Of a stretch of 64,000 nt of DNA, positions 38,329 through 50,095 are shown piece by piece. Origin of the DNA: Lenzites betulinus. Lineage: Eukaryota > Basidiomycota > Agaricomycetes > Polyporales > Polyporaceae. Position numbers and translations under genes: made by a program. The stretch spans positions 496,001 to 560,000 of the forward strand of contig JABYQU010000013.1 of the NCBI GenBank assembly GCA_022264855.1, given 5' to 3'. Each line of letters starts with the position of its first letter. Positions within the stretch are counted from its first letter, which is position 1. The notes beneath the pieces are model-generated. The model saw nothing but the letters and a program-made list of their open reading frames with translations, searched no databases and had not been told where the DNA came from.

Positions 38329-41300
38329 TCATGAAGGGTAGTACCCCGGCGGCGGCACGGGCACCAGCGGGACGAGCGGCGGCTGGGCGAGGGGCGCGAG
38401 GGGCGCCAGCGGCGGGGGGAGGTCGAACGGGCCCGGGGGCGAGTTCCCCGTCGAGTGCGGCCGCGTCGGGTCGAGCGCGCCCATCCCCGGCGGCGGGCCG
38501 CGCGTCTGCTGCTGGAGCAGCGACGTCGCCGTCATCAGCACGTCGACCTCGCTCGACAGCGGGCCGACCATGCCGACCGCCTGCGCAACCGCGGACTGCG
38601 TCGCGACCGACACCTCCTTCACCGTCACCTGCGGCGCGGCGGACACGGCCGCGGGGATGCCCGACGACACGGCCGCGACGGTGCGGTCCGCGACGACCTG
38701 GCGCGCGGCCTGCAGCACGACCTGCTGCGCGGCGGCGGTGAGCGCGTTCGACTGCGCGACCGCGCCCTCGGGCACCTCGCCCGCCATCTTCGAGCTGATC
38801 GCCGCGGCGGTGACGGTGAGGACGTGCTGCTGCTTCGCGAGCGCCTGCAGCTCCGGGCCCGCCTCGTTGTTCGGGGACGCGACGACCTGCGACTGCGCCT
38901 CCTGCGCGACGCGCTGCGCGGCGGTCGTGAGCACCTGCACGACCTGCGACTCGGGCGCGCCCACTTGCGGGGGCGGCGCGGAGTGTGTCGGCTGACCGCG
39001 GATTAGCCTGTACGCAGCGAGCGCCGAGCGAGATGCACCAAGCGAGAGGTAACGTAGGCTGATCAGCATCGGATCGCGAGGACCGGCGATGGAGCGGGTG
39101 GGACGTACCGTGGAGCAGCGGTCGGCGGCGCGACGCCCGCGACCACGGAGTCGCTCATGATGCGCCGCGGGTTGTGGATGTCGCCCACGAGCGAGGGGCG
39201 CCGCGAGGGCGTGAACGAGGAGTCGACCGCGGCCATCGGCGCGATGGTGATGTGCACCGTGTGCGTGAGCAGCTCTTCCTTGCCGTCCTGTATGAACTGC
39301 ATCCGGGGGTCAGAATCCGCGCGGCCGCACATACGCGCACGCATGAGAACGCACCCTCGCCTCGACCGTAACGTCGCAGCTCTGCGCGTCCGGCGTCGGG
39401 ATCCCTGTCAGAGAGTCCTCCTTCCACGAGAGCCAGACGGGGAGCGACGGCGAGCTGAACGCGACGGGCATGTTCGCGCGCGACGCCTGCGGGTCCCAGA
39501 TGCGCGGCGTCCACGTCCAGCGCAGGCCGACGTACGCGACGCCCGGGGGGTGCCCGCGAGCTTCCGGCGGAACGGGCGGAACATCCACCCGCCGTCGGTC
39601 TTCTTCCCGTCGACGTGCCAGATGTGGTTCCCTTTTGACTTGGACTTCTTGCCCTCCTCGTTGAAGCGCGAGATGTACTGCTGGTTCCAGAGGAAGTTGC
39701 GGATCTGAGGGGCGCGCACACACGCACACACGCAGCCCGCGTCAGATGACATGCCGACGCGCGAGAACACGCTATGATACTCGCCTTCTTCATTGGTATC
39801 TTTTCTTCGGGGTAGCCTTGTCGCGCGAGCTGATCACGTAAGGGGGCCGAATCAGCGCCCTGATGCCGACGGCGCGGCGGCGGCGGGGCCCACCGTCATC
39901 AAGCAAGAAGCCTGCTCACCTCTTCCAAGAACGCGTTGGTGAACGCCTGGATGCGGAACTTGAATGGGCGGAAGTCGGGCGACTCGTCCAGCCGCTGCAT
40001 CTTCTTCGCCATGAGCGTCTGGTGTATCGGCTCGCCCTTCGAGTCCGTAGCATCCACTGTGGAGCGGGGCGTACATACACATCAGCGCGAGTCCACACAC
40101 ACACGAGCATGAAAGGGGATGGGGGACACGGCAGCGCGGCTGGAGCCGCAGCCGCGGCCGCGGCAGCACCAAGCGCGTGGCGGCTCGCGGCTCGCGAGCG
40201 GGGGGAGCGCGCGCTGCAAACAAGGGTGGGTACGTACGATTGGAACAGATAGCATTCAAGAACTCAAAGAAAATGCGCTCGACTTCGGTCCGGTATTCCT
40301 GCGGCACCTCGTTTCCGTGGCCTGAGGAGCCACCACCCTCGTTCGAAGGCGAGGTGCGGCTCATCCGCCGTTGTCCGGCATGGCTGCGCGACGTCCCATT
40401 CACGAGGCCCCCCTCGGCACTAGATTTACTCTCGGCCGCGGAGGCATCCCCCGCGCTCTGCTGCCCCGAGGGAGAGTGATGGTTGTTCCCCTGCCACTGC
40501 TCCCCCTCGTCGTCCGATCCCTCATCGTTCTCGTACTCTGGCGACGACGGCCGGCTGAACCGCCCCTGCGCCCCTGCCGTCGACGGCCGCGACTGCGTCG
40601 ACTCATACATCGTGGGGTGCGACACCCCGTCGGGAACGTACGCAAATGGGTTATGCAGCTGCGATATCGACTGCGACCGTGCGGCACGACCGAGGGTCGC
40701 CGACGCCACGTTCAGCGGCTGCTGCTGGAGGTGAGTACTCCGTGTTGGGGAGTACATGGGTGACGAGTAGGTCATGGTGGAGGGGCCTGGAATAGGGATG
40801 GGATTCGACACTGTTGACCCTGTGGTAAGGATCGATCCTGTGGAGAGCGAGTGGTGGTGTGGTTGACGTTGCACTGAGACACGACCATCTGACCATACCG
40901 TGCCCGGTGGGTAACCCGCGAGGACAGCTGACGCTGCGGTCACTGTCGCTGCTGTGGTAAAGTCCGCGGGATGCGGCATTGACGCCACAGGATCGACCGC
41001 AGGTGGCTGGTGATATGCGGAGCGCATTGAAGGCGGAAGTTGGCTCGACGCATCGGGCAGCATTCCTAGCGATAGATGAGGGGGAATTCCAGCAGAGCTA
41101 GGTGGCCGGGAACCAGACAAGACAGAAGGCAGGGCCGCAGATACGGGCGGCATTTCTACAACGGAAGCCAGCGAAGGAGGAACGGATGGCAATGGATATG
41201 AATAAGAGAAGTTGGTCGGCGGGGGCAGCATAGTTGTGGGGACCGCCGCGGCTGGGGGAATATGAAGCGAGGGCGGGCTATCTTCCGGCGATTCCAGCTT

Positions 41301-42509
41301 CATCGACTTGATCACGCGATCCCCGGCCATGGACGACGCACACCGCTTGCGCGAAAGCTCTGAGCCGTCCGACAAAGACTCGGTGGAACCAGGAGGGGTC
41401 ATCCCCGACGAAAGCTGGGGCGGCGACGGCTGCTGCAATGGCTGCGACGGAGGCTCGAGACTCATGCTCGAAGGCACGGGAGCCGGAAGGGACGTCGCAC
41501 CAAGGCTAGCAGTCGAAGAACCGGCACCTGAAGATGACTGAGAGGCAAGGGCGGATAATCCGTCGTCCAGTTGCATGGCAGCCACGAGTTCGGCTACAAG
41601 CAGGACGTTTTTCTTCAGCAAGCCTACGATCTCCCGCGCATCTCCGCTCTGGCCCATGTTGCACGCATCGCTGCCTGTGCTTGCGGTTCGTGCAATGCTG
41701 GAGAAGCCGTTCGATGCCGTCAGAAGACCGACACGTTAGAAATAGGACACGACGCACTTTTTCAGCATGTCGCCAAGAACAAGAAGGTGGGCACCGCCGG
41801 GAACTTCTTGCATGCTGTCATCGGTCGTTTGCAAGGGATTCTCGAAACCGGGCGGTGGGAATTGGAAGCCCGATTCGTGGGCGGTGACTGGCGGAGCACT
41901 CCCACTAGAGGGGAAGCCGAGATCTGAGCCAGTCAAATTTGCAGGCGAGGCAGAGGAACCTGAACGACTGCGAGCGACGCCCATGCCGTCAAGTGCAGAT
42001 GCCAGAGACGACGATCCAACGGAATATGATGGGGTAACGCCGTTTAGAGCGGGGGAGGAAGCGTGCGAAGCGTTGGTAGACGCCGAAGCCGCGCTCGGAG
42101 AGGAGAGAAGCGGGTGAGACGGATCGACTGCATCGATGCTCGCAAGGCGTTGGTCCATGCCGTAGACGGCGGAGTTGGACTGGTGGTCGGAAAGCACGCC
42201 CGGGGAGGCGGCCTGGGACAAAGAGGGCGCTCCGGAGACGTCCATGGCTGAAAGCTCTTCCGCGGACGAGGGCAGAGAGGACATTGAGATGTGCATGGCC
42301 ATGGACGGAGCGGCGGCATGGTCGGTATGCGGGGGAAAGAGCGAGGGCATAGAGACATGCATGTGTACGGCGGGGTCGATGGCGAGGGAGTCCGGGAGGG
42401 GAGGGGGGAAGGACTGGGGCAAGTCGGAGTGCTCGAACGGCTGGAACTGCTGAGGGTCGACTTGACCGGGGACGGTGGAGGTGGCCTGTATCTCTTGCAT
42501 GGAGGACAT
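38329..42509 (-). CDS. large putative regulatory protein with unrecognised conserved core
   Basis: Not assigned to a family. It begins MSSMQEIQATSTVPGQV at 42509 and ends PPGYYPS at 38329; I estimate about 1,200 residues from seven or so exons. The first ~720 residues are Ser/Pro/Gln-rich and disordered, with one helical patch (SGDAREIVGLLKKNVLLVAE). A folded core follows: EYRTEVERIFFEFLNAICSN, HQTLMAKKMQRLDESPDFRP, AFTNAFLEELARQGYPEEK, IRNFLWNQQYISRFNEEGKK and IWHVDGKKTDGGWMFRPFRR. A beta-rich segment comes after it (VAYVGLRWTWTPRIWDP, SLPVWLSWKEDS, HTVHITIAP). The C-terminal ~230 residues are Ala/Gln/Val helical followed by Pro-rich sequence. One intron is GC-AG (see findings). The build suggests a transcriptional regulator, but no known DNA-binding fold was recognised. 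Confidence 0.75.
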
Positions 42510-44464
42510 TGTCTGGGGGGAGGGCGATCACAGAACGCCGCAGACTATCCTGGAGCAATCGACCGGGAGATGAATGAAGGAGAAGCGAGATCTGTGTTGG
42601 CTGATCGCTAAGGAAGCAGGGCGTGTGCAGCAAGGCGGGAGGGCGTATAAGACAGGGCGCGGGGGAGCAGAGAAAGGGATACGGACCTTTGTGGGCTGTT
42701 GAGCGGGTGGTAGGGGGACACTCACTGACGATGTGTTGACGAATCACAACAATCGGCGGTGGAGGAGAAAAGCGAGGCTAGGGCTCGGAGTGCACGGATG
42801 CGAAGGCGACAAGAGGCATGCAAGGGCAGCCTGGGGGTGCGTGGCAGGAAAGAGAGGAGCGGGCGTAGTGGGAGGGGGCAGAGAGGTCTAGAGCACGGGA
42901 GGTGTGTGCGGGCGCTGGTGGAGGGGAGGACAGCAGGGGCAGGATGGATGCCAGAAGAGACGGAGGCGCAGACGCGAGTGAAGCTTCACGCTCGCTGCAT
43001 TCGCTTCACACAGACGCCCGCTGAGACGCAGTGCGCAGCAAACAACGCACAACATCTCCTCCCGAATCCGATCCGTCTCTGTCACCGTCTTATGCCACAC
43101 CTCCGCCATCAATCATCCATCCTATCGCCATCCTCCTCCTCATCACTTGCTGCATCCTCCCCCGACGCTCGTGAATATCGCCTGCGCCCCCCATCAGACC
43201 CGCCCTTTCCCTCGCTCCCGTCTCCTTCCGGCAATTTTATTTTCGCAACTTTAACTTTTGCCTCGGCCTGGCCCCCGCCTCCGAGACCGTCTGGCCAGTC
43301 ACGAGTGAGTTGGACCAGGCAATGTCGCTCCCCAGCCCGTCGCTCTGCCGTAAGATGAGAGCCGCAATCATAATCAGAGTTGGCTGCGAGCGCACCCCGC
43401 GTCGCCCTACCGCCCTGCGCCGGGCGGCTTCCACGAAGCACTATCTCGCTCTGCGCCGGACGGACTCTGCTGCACGTCTGTCCCATATCCGCAACCATCA
43501 AGCCTACTGAATCTGTCTGATCGTCTGCACCGTCCATCCCGCTGCCCCTGCGCCTGATCTGCCGTGATACCTATCCGCACGGTCATCTGCCCCTCCGCGA
43601 ACGCCTCGATCCGCCCTCCCTCTTCCTTCTCGTCAGCTGCATCCCGTTTAGCCCTCGCTATAGCTCGCGAGGATCTTCCGCTCGCCTCCCTCCGTCCTCC
43701 CACAGCCGTGGCCGCCTTCTGCCCTTCCCGGTTCCCATTCGTCCGCCTTCTCCCTGCCCGTCCTGCCTGAACCACCCGCTCTCCGTCTATTGCCGGATCT
43801 CTGTGGGACTTCGCAATCCATTCCTCCGCCCGACGTTTTCGCCATCACGCCTGACGTCCGCCTTCCGCGTGGATCACCTGTGGGAACCCTGCCCACAGCC
43901 GCCGTCCTCGCTGCCTGCACCGTTCCGCCCGCTCTATCGTCTCTTAGCGAGGAACGTGTCCGTCTGCCTTCGCGCGTCGGTGTGCATCCCAGCCCGAACC
44001 CTTCCCTTCGCCGCGGCGAATCTCCCAGCGCTCCCACGCGCCGACGTGCGCGTATTTAGCTCCGCAGAGGCTCGCGATTGCCTTCAGCCACGCTTGCCTC
44101 CGACGTCGTGTCCTATGAATGAGCATTTCAAATTGAGCCTGCATTCGCAGCTGTCCCGCATATATTCATAAGCCACGATGCGCACTCCACGCCCGTGCGG
44201 CCCTGCTCCGTCGTCGCGTCCCGCTCGGGACCGTCGTGTGTGGCGGATGCTGCCGCCGCACACCTGGTCCTCTGCTTCCCCAGACAGGTTAGCGCCCAAC
44301 ATTGTGGCTGGGGCGTCTACCGGTGTTGCAGCACGGGCAGGCGCTCCGCTCCTAATTGCACACCACCACCGTGACGCCGCGCCTCGCTGTACTTGTATAT
44401 CGCGATCCCAGACAACTCGGACCGGAATCGATCGCGCTATAGTGGGCATCCAGGGCCAGACAGC
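42510..44464. promoter_or_regulatory. 1.95-kb GC-rich region between divergent regulator and BET3 genes
   Basis: Long spacer with open frames on both strands (for example 42759-43358 plus and 43407-43775 minus) that give Arg/Ser-rich, domain-free products. It probably holds the promoter and a long leader of the regulator gene plus the BET3 promoter. I cannot fix transcription starts. Confidence 0.45.
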
Positions 44465-45303
44465 ATGGCGTCCGCGAACAAGCAGTACAAGGCCGTCGGG
44501 GAGGAGCTGTGGAAGGGCCGCACCGAGAAAATCGTAAGCGTCCCGCGTCCGCGTCCGCGTCCGGACGCGCAGGGGGAACGGCCGTGCTGACACGCCCAGG
44601 GGCGCAGAACGCAGAGCTGTTCGCGCTCACGTACGGCGCGCTCGTCGTGCAGCTCATCCAGGACTACGAGGACTACGGCGAGGTGAACAAGCAGCTCGAG
44701 AAGATGGGCTACAACATCGGCACGCGCCTCGTTGAGGACTTCCTCGCCCGCAGCACGCTCGGCCGCTGCGCGGACTTCCGCGACGTCGGCGAGGTCGTCG
44801 CAAAGGTGCGTCGTGTGCTCGCGAGAGCAGTTGCCGCCGCCGCTGTTTGGGGGCTGAGTGGTGGGGGGACAGGTCGGGTTCAAGTCGTTCCTCAATATCA
44901 CGCCGACGGTGACGCACGGCGCGCAGCCGATTGCGTCCTCGCCGACGCGCACGAGCATGCCGCCGCCGCAGGTCAACGCCCCGGGCTCGACGTTCACGCT
45001 GCAGCTGGACGAGAACCCGCTCGCCGAGTTCGTCGAGCTGCCCGAGGAGGCGCTCGAGGGCGGCCTCTGGTTCAGCAACGTCCTCTGCGGCGTCCTCCGC
45101 GGCGCGCTGGAGATGGTGCGTGCGCCCCGCCGATCCCACGATCGCTGGGACTGACGTTTCCTGCCACCTGCCACATCATGTAGGTCCAGATGCAGGTGCA
45201 GGCCGCATTCACCTCGGACGTGCTGCGCGGCGACGAGACGACGGAGATCCGCGTGACGCTCGTGAAGTACCTGGAGGAGGAGGTGCCCGTGGGCGACGAC
45301 TAG
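44465..45303 (+). CDS. BET3: TRAPP complex subunit BET3 (TRAPPC3)
   Basis: Core subunit of the TRAPP complexes, which act as Rab (Ypt1) exchange factors in ER-Golgi traffic. Exons 44465-44533, 44608-44805, 44873-45115 and 45184-45303 sum to exactly 210 codons (209 aa). The N terminus ([20 protein letters not shown]) splices to [20 protein letters not shown]. The cysteine that is acylated in BET3 lies in the expected place ([15 protein letters not shown]). The C-terminal half has [19 protein letters not shown] and [16 protein letters not shown]. It is near the usual length (yeast 193). Confidence 0.95.
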
Positions 45304-45647
45304 ATATACCGGACCACTAGTATGGATGTACAATAGTTTTCTGCGCGCCGCCGTACGTATGTAGCACCACCACCCACTGCTCCCGCACGCCGTGCGGGGA
45401 CCACGCGAGACGCCCCGGAATAACACACAACGCAGCGAAGGGTCGCAGCGCAGCCGTGCGCCGCCCAAACGGGCACGCAAATCTACGCACAGAGCGGCGA
45501 CGATCAGCACGGAAGACGGCAGAACCCCCACGGCGAGCCCTGCCCACTCACCGAGAGAGACGCAGAAGCGGCCACGGGTGCGCCAGGTGCCTTCTCCGCC
45601 GACCCGCCTGGGCCCCCCGCACGCACCGGGCACTGAATGCTGAATGC
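45304..45647. other. spacer between convergent genes
   Basis: 344 bp of GC-rich 3' flank between BET3 and the uS13m gene. No gene or clear terminator seen. Confidence 0.4.
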
Positions 45648-46207
45648 TCAGTTGTATCGTTCGACGCGGTTGAGCTTCCGCGCGGTGCGCGCGTTGCTCT
45701 GCGTGTTCTGCCCGCGCACGGGCAGGTGCATCGCGTGCCGCCGCCCGACGTAGCTGCCGATCATGCGCTGGTGCGCGATGTTCTCCCGCATCTGCCTGCG
45801 CAGCTCGGACTCGATCCTCAGCTCCCGCAGGCGGTCCACGGGCGCGGCCTGCGCTGCTGCAGCTTGTGCGGGCGCAGACTGGGCGGGCGGGGCGAGGGCG
45901 GGGTGCGGCGCGGCGAGCGGCTGCACGGCGACGGGGGGCGAGTTCGTGGGCGAGGAGAGGAAGGCGGTGAGCGCGGTGACCTGCGTCTGGTTCAGGTGCC
46001 GGATCCGACAGCGGTCGTGGATCTGCACGCGGGCGCAGAGCCGGAGCGACGTCTTCGCCCCGATCCCGTAGAAGTGCGTCAGGGCGTGCTGCAGCGGGCC
46101 CACATGTGTGAGCTAGCGTTTGTATGGGGGCACACGAGGCACGGAGGGGCGACGAGCCGTACCTTGACGAGCTGGTTTTCAGGGAGAGTGACGCCGAGGA
46201 TGTGCAT
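45648..46207 (-). CDS. SWS2: mitochondrial small-subunit ribosomal protein uS13m
   Basis: Ribosomal protein S13 of the mitochondrial 30S-like subunit, at its head. Exon 1 encodes MHILGVTLPENQLVK and splices to LTHVGPLQHALTHFYGIG, giving 169 residues. Family motifs: FYGIGAKTSLRLCARVQIHD, then after an insertion RMRELR-type RLRELRIESELRRQMRENI and GSYVGRRHAMHLPVRGQNTQ, with the conserved RTARKL end. About 40 residues between these parts are Pro/Ala/Gln-rich (VQPLAAPHPALAPPAQSAP) and not found in bacterial S13. Divergent from XAP5 with 174 bp between starts. Confidence 0.93.
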
Positions 46208-46381
46208 GGTGGAGGGGGCGAGCCAGCCCGGAGTTCGAACAGTCGGAGTGAGGAGGAGGATCGAAGAGACGGTCGCAGAAACGGCGAAGGAGCAGCACGC
46301 TCATAGGCGCCCACGCTACCATTCCTTTCCGGGTGTCACGCGCGCCTAACACATCCCGGTCCTTGTCCCTCGACGCCCACC

Positions 46382-47671
46382 ATGTCCACCAGCAAGCCGG
46401 AGGGCCAGCGCGAGCAGGCGCTCGCCAAGCAGCGCAACCAGATGCGCGAGGAGTTCGAGCGGCAGAAGCAGACGCTCATCCAGGAGACGGAGAAGGCCCG
46501 CCCCTCCGCGAACCGCTTCGTCGGCCAGAATGACTCCATGGAGGACACGCTCAAGAACAGCACCGTCGGCCTCGTCCGGCTCGAGGACTTCCAGCAGCGC
46601 CGGAAGGAGCTCGAGGAGGCGAAGGCGCGCGAGGCGGCGCGCACGAGCGAGCTCAAGTATGTCACCGCGTCTCTTTGTGCTGTGGGTCGCGTGCGCCCGG
46701 CCGGAACGCTTACTTTGCGTGGAGAATCCGTTTAGAGAGGAGAAAAGGGTGAAGAAGCGCAAGAAAACGAACAAGGCGACGCTGTCGTTCGCGCTCGACG
46801 ACGAGGAGGGCGAGGAGGGCGCGCCCGCGGCGCGGCGGAGCGGCGATATGGACGAGCCGCTGTCGAAGAAGGCGAAGTCGCGCAAGAACCCCGAGGTGGA
46901 CACCTCGTTCCTGCCCGATCGGGAGCGCGAGGAAGAAGAACGCCGCGAGCGTGAATCGCTGCGCCAGGAGTGGCTGCGGAAGCAGGAGGAGCTCAAGAAC
47001 GAGGACGTCGAGATCACGTACTCGTACTGGGACGGCAGCGGCCACCGCAAGAGCGTCATGGTGAGCCTGACCCGAGTCTATCAGCGCATGGCGGGCCTGA
47101 CCACCTAGATACACGCACGTGGAACGCCGGTCCTCGTCACATAGTGCAAGAAGGGAGACTCCATCTCTACGTTCCTCGAGAAATGTCGACAGCAGTTCCC
47201 GGAAATGCGCGGCATCAGCGTCGACAACCTCATGTATGTGAAGGTATGGAAGTCGTCTCCCTCAAGCGCTGTACGTACGCTGACCCTCGTTTCCAGGAGG
47301 ACCTCATCATCCCTCATGTATGCTTAACCAGCCTCCCGCATGGCAGGGACCATACTGATGCTTTTACGTAGCACCACACGTTCTACGACTTCATCGTCAA
47401 CAAGGCTCGCGGGAAGTCGGGGCCGCTGTTCAACTTTGACGTCCACGACGATATCCGTCTCCTGGCGGACGCCACCGTCGAAAAGGACGAGTCCCACGCC
47501 GGGAAGGTCGTTGAACGAAGTTGGTACCAGCGGAACAAGCACATATTCCCGGCATCACGTTGGGAGGTACGCTCTCTACTCATCCGCGCGTAAAACTTCC
47601 CGCTCACTGTAGCCTCCCGTCAACAGGTGTACGATCCGGACAAGAACTATGGGAAATATACCATTGCCTGA
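46382..47671 (+). CDS. xap5: XAP5 / FAM50 family nuclear protein
   Basis: Conserved nuclear protein linked to splicing and chromatin; in fission yeast Xap5 represses spurious transcription. Exon 1 begins [20 protein letters not shown] and is a charged coiled coil with [18 protein letters not shown] and [20 protein letters not shown]. Exon 2 encodes a basic region ([18 protein letters not shown]) and the acidic/basic segment up to [17 protein letters not shown]. The C-terminal exons carry the family signature: [60 protein letters not shown] and the end KNYGKYTIA. Introns have clean borders. It ends at 47671. Confidence 0.94.
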
Positions 47672-47885
47672 GAGTTCCGAGCCAGGCCTTCAGGCCGTAC
47701 GTCTGTATATATCATATCGAACGCTACTGCATCGCAGTACGACCTTGTACTGTTTTACACCATCATCGATGATATAGATCCCTTATAATTATAAAAGAAA
47801 CCTCACGTTCTCGGATGTCTTACAGCAATAATTGATATCACGGTAAGTTTTATTTCCAACAAAATGAAATAAAGACTGCAAAAAT

Positions 47886-47971
47886 GCCAGGAGCGTGGAT
47901 TGAACACGCGACCTCCAGAAGACAGCCCTGTATGCTTCAGTCTGTTGCTCTCCCAGCTGAGCTATCCCGGC
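47886..47971 (-). tRNA. tRNA-Phe (GAA), with a 14-nt intron
   Basis: Read on the minus strand, the 86-nt sequence forms a full cloverleaf. The acceptor stem GCCGGGA pairs with TCCTGGC (one G-T pair), the D stem is GCTC/GAGC, and the T arm is GCGTG-TTCAATC-CACGC. The anticodon stem is CAGA/TCTG with an extra A-G mismatch at the top, and the loop CTGAAG carries anticodon GAA. Fourteen extra bases (CATACAGGGCTGTC) sit right after the purine 3' of the anticodon, the standard place of a nuclear tRNA intron. The gene lies between XAP5 and VMA8, opposite in direction to both. Confidence 0.93.
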
Positions 47972-48132
47972 TTGAATGTAAAATGCACGTAGTATATATG
48001 GACATATGCAGTATATGGGCGACCAGGATCATCGGAGTGGTACTTACTGACGTCTGCTGCTAATCCTGTCTTTGCCGAGCGCTACCCTCTCCTCCGTCCA
48101 CCACATACATCCTACCGTACCGCCTAGCTACC

Positions 48133-49075
48133 ATGTCGGGAACAGGACCCAGGGAGAACATCTTCCCCACGCGGATGGCCCTCACAAATACCAAGCTCCG
48201 CCTCAAGGGCGCCCAAACGGGCCACTCTCTGCTCGCGAAGAAGCGGGACGCCCTTACCACCCGCTTCAGGGCGATCCTCCGCAGAGTCGACGAGGTGCGC
48301 CCTGCTCCCGAGATGTGCAGCCACTATGTCGTTCTGAGACGTTGTGTTGCGTCCTCAGGCAAAGCGGAAGATGGGCCGCGTGATGCAGCTCGCGTCGTTC
48401 TCGCTCGCGGAGGTCACGTACGCGACCGGCGACATCTCGTACCTCGTCCAGGAGCAGGCGAAGTCGGCGTCGTTCAAGGTCAAGGCGAAGCAGGAGAACG
48501 TGTCTGGGGTCGTTCTGCCTGCGTTCGAAGTCGACCGGGTACCGGGCTCAGGTGGGCTATCAGGATCTGTTGTTTTCTCTCGATTGCACTTGTTCACGGA
48601 ACTTTGCGCTAGACTTCAATCTGACCGGTCTGGGTCGGGGTGGGCAGCAGGTCCTTCGTGCCAAGGAAGTATACGCGAAGGCGGTTGAGACGTTGGTCGA
48701 CCTTGCATCTCTGCAGACCGCCTTTATGATCCTCGATGAAGTCATCCGCGCAACCAACCGCCGCGTGAATGCCATTGAGCACGTTATCATCCCACGTTTG
48801 GAGAACACCATCAAGTACATCACAAGCGAGCTTGATGAGATGGATCGAGAGGAGTTTTTCCGGTGTGTTCCTCATCTTTTTGCTCAGCCCGCGAAATACT
48901 CACTGTTGACAGGCTAAAGAAGGTCCAGGGCAAGAAGAAGAGGGACGCGGAAGCGTCCGAGGCTCTCAGGAAAAAGCTGGAGCAAGAGGCCGCCAAAGTA
49001 CACGAAGCCGACCCGATTATCGCAGGCGGCGGAGGGGACTTGCTGGGAAGTAAAGACGAGGATGTCATCTTCTGA
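48133..49075 (+). CDS. VMA8: V-ATPase V1 subunit D
   Basis: Central-stalk subunit D of the vacuolar H+-ATPase; it transmits rotation from the ATPase head to the membrane ring. Exons 48133-48294, 48359-48551, 48613-48862 and 48913-49075 sum to exactly 256 codons (255 aa; yeast 256). Signatures are [60 protein letters not shown] and [20 protein letters not shown]. It ends with a helical stretch ([20 protein letters not shown]) and an acidic tail. Confidence 0.96.
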
Positions 49076-49351
49076 CAATGTTCGCTATGTTGCCGCCACG
49101 GACACTCATCCTGTTTTTCATATCATGCCATCGAATGCGATACCCATCTTCGTGTACAATACAAATGCGCGACTCTGCGAGCCGCCGCGATAACCCCAGT
49201 TTTCTGCGAGTATGCCCGTCGTTCCAAGTGTGACAGGGCGGCCTGAGGCCCATGTGGCATAAACATGTGCGTAGCTGTATACATACATGCATGATTTTGC
49301 AGGGGACGTAGGAAAGCCAGGAAGAGCAAAGCACAAGGGGAGCCGATGAGA

Positions 49352-50095
49352 TTACTGCGGGTCGCGATCAGCGAAGTTAAGCATTCGGGAGGAACATTCA
49401 TACGTACGTCGACCATCTCGACGTCCTCGCCCGTCTTCGTGCTCTTCTTCTTGTCCTTGCGCTCAAGGATTGCCCGCCTATAAGTTCCAGCCATTTGTGA
49501 GCAACTGGCAATGCACACTATAGCAGATGTCACACCTGTCGTTGTCGAGCTTCAGGGTGGTAACGACAACCTTGCTGGGGTGGATGCCAATGGGGACGGA
49601 GGCGCCGTTCGACTTGTCGCGCTGAACACGGTCGACGTGGATCACCCACTTCTTGCGGTACACCTGGGTGACCTTGCCCTCACGACCCTTGTACTTGCCC
49701 CGTACGATCCGGACCTCATCATCCTTGCGAATGGGTATTGACCGCGTCTGTTTGCGCAGTGTTACCGAGCCGTTCCTGCAGAGTTAACCAGCAAGGGCAC
49801 GACGTACGTTGTACTTGGCGCGGAGCTCCTTGGAGAGCGAGGAGGACATGATTTTGCGCCTCACCGAGGAGGGCGCGGCGAAGTGCGCCTTGCGCGACTT
49901 GCGGCGGGAGGAGGAGACGTCTGCACCGAGGAGAACCGTGTGTTAGTATGCTAGACGGATCGTACACACCACATCCGAAACGCCTTCGTCCCATCCACCC
50001 TATTCCACCACTCCAACCGCCTCGAAACCTCCCAGGAGCACACGAACAGCATTTCGGCCTGCAGCGAAACAGTACTGACCGGCGTTGAACTTCAT
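49352..50095 (-). CDS. RPL26: 60S ribosomal protein L26 (uL24)
   Basis: Cytosolic large-subunit protein near the exit tunnel. The 137-aa protein starts MKFNA and splices to [20 protein letters not shown], then KELRAKYN to [20 protein letters not shown], the KOW-type motif [20 protein letters not shown], and [12 protein letters not shown] to [11 protein letters not shown]. The end is EDVEMVD followed by an intron whose acceptor (CCCGCAG) is directly followed by TAA. So the last exon supplies only the stop codon in the coding sequence. The 5' part shares a 265-bp spacer with FRG1; the 3' end faces VMA8. Confidence 0.95.

Noticed and set aside
42759..43358. 200-codon frame upstream of the regulator gene
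   Set aside because: No domain, biased composition and no splice continuation; treated as leader or promoter DNA.
44437..46314. 625-codon minus-strand frame
   Set aside because: Spans the antisense of BET3 and part of uS13m in a different frame; the known genes explain the region.
46346..47059. 237-codon minus-strand frame
   Set aside because: Antisense of XAP5 exons; a Ser/Arg/Leu-rich mirror of Lys/Glu-rich coding sequence.
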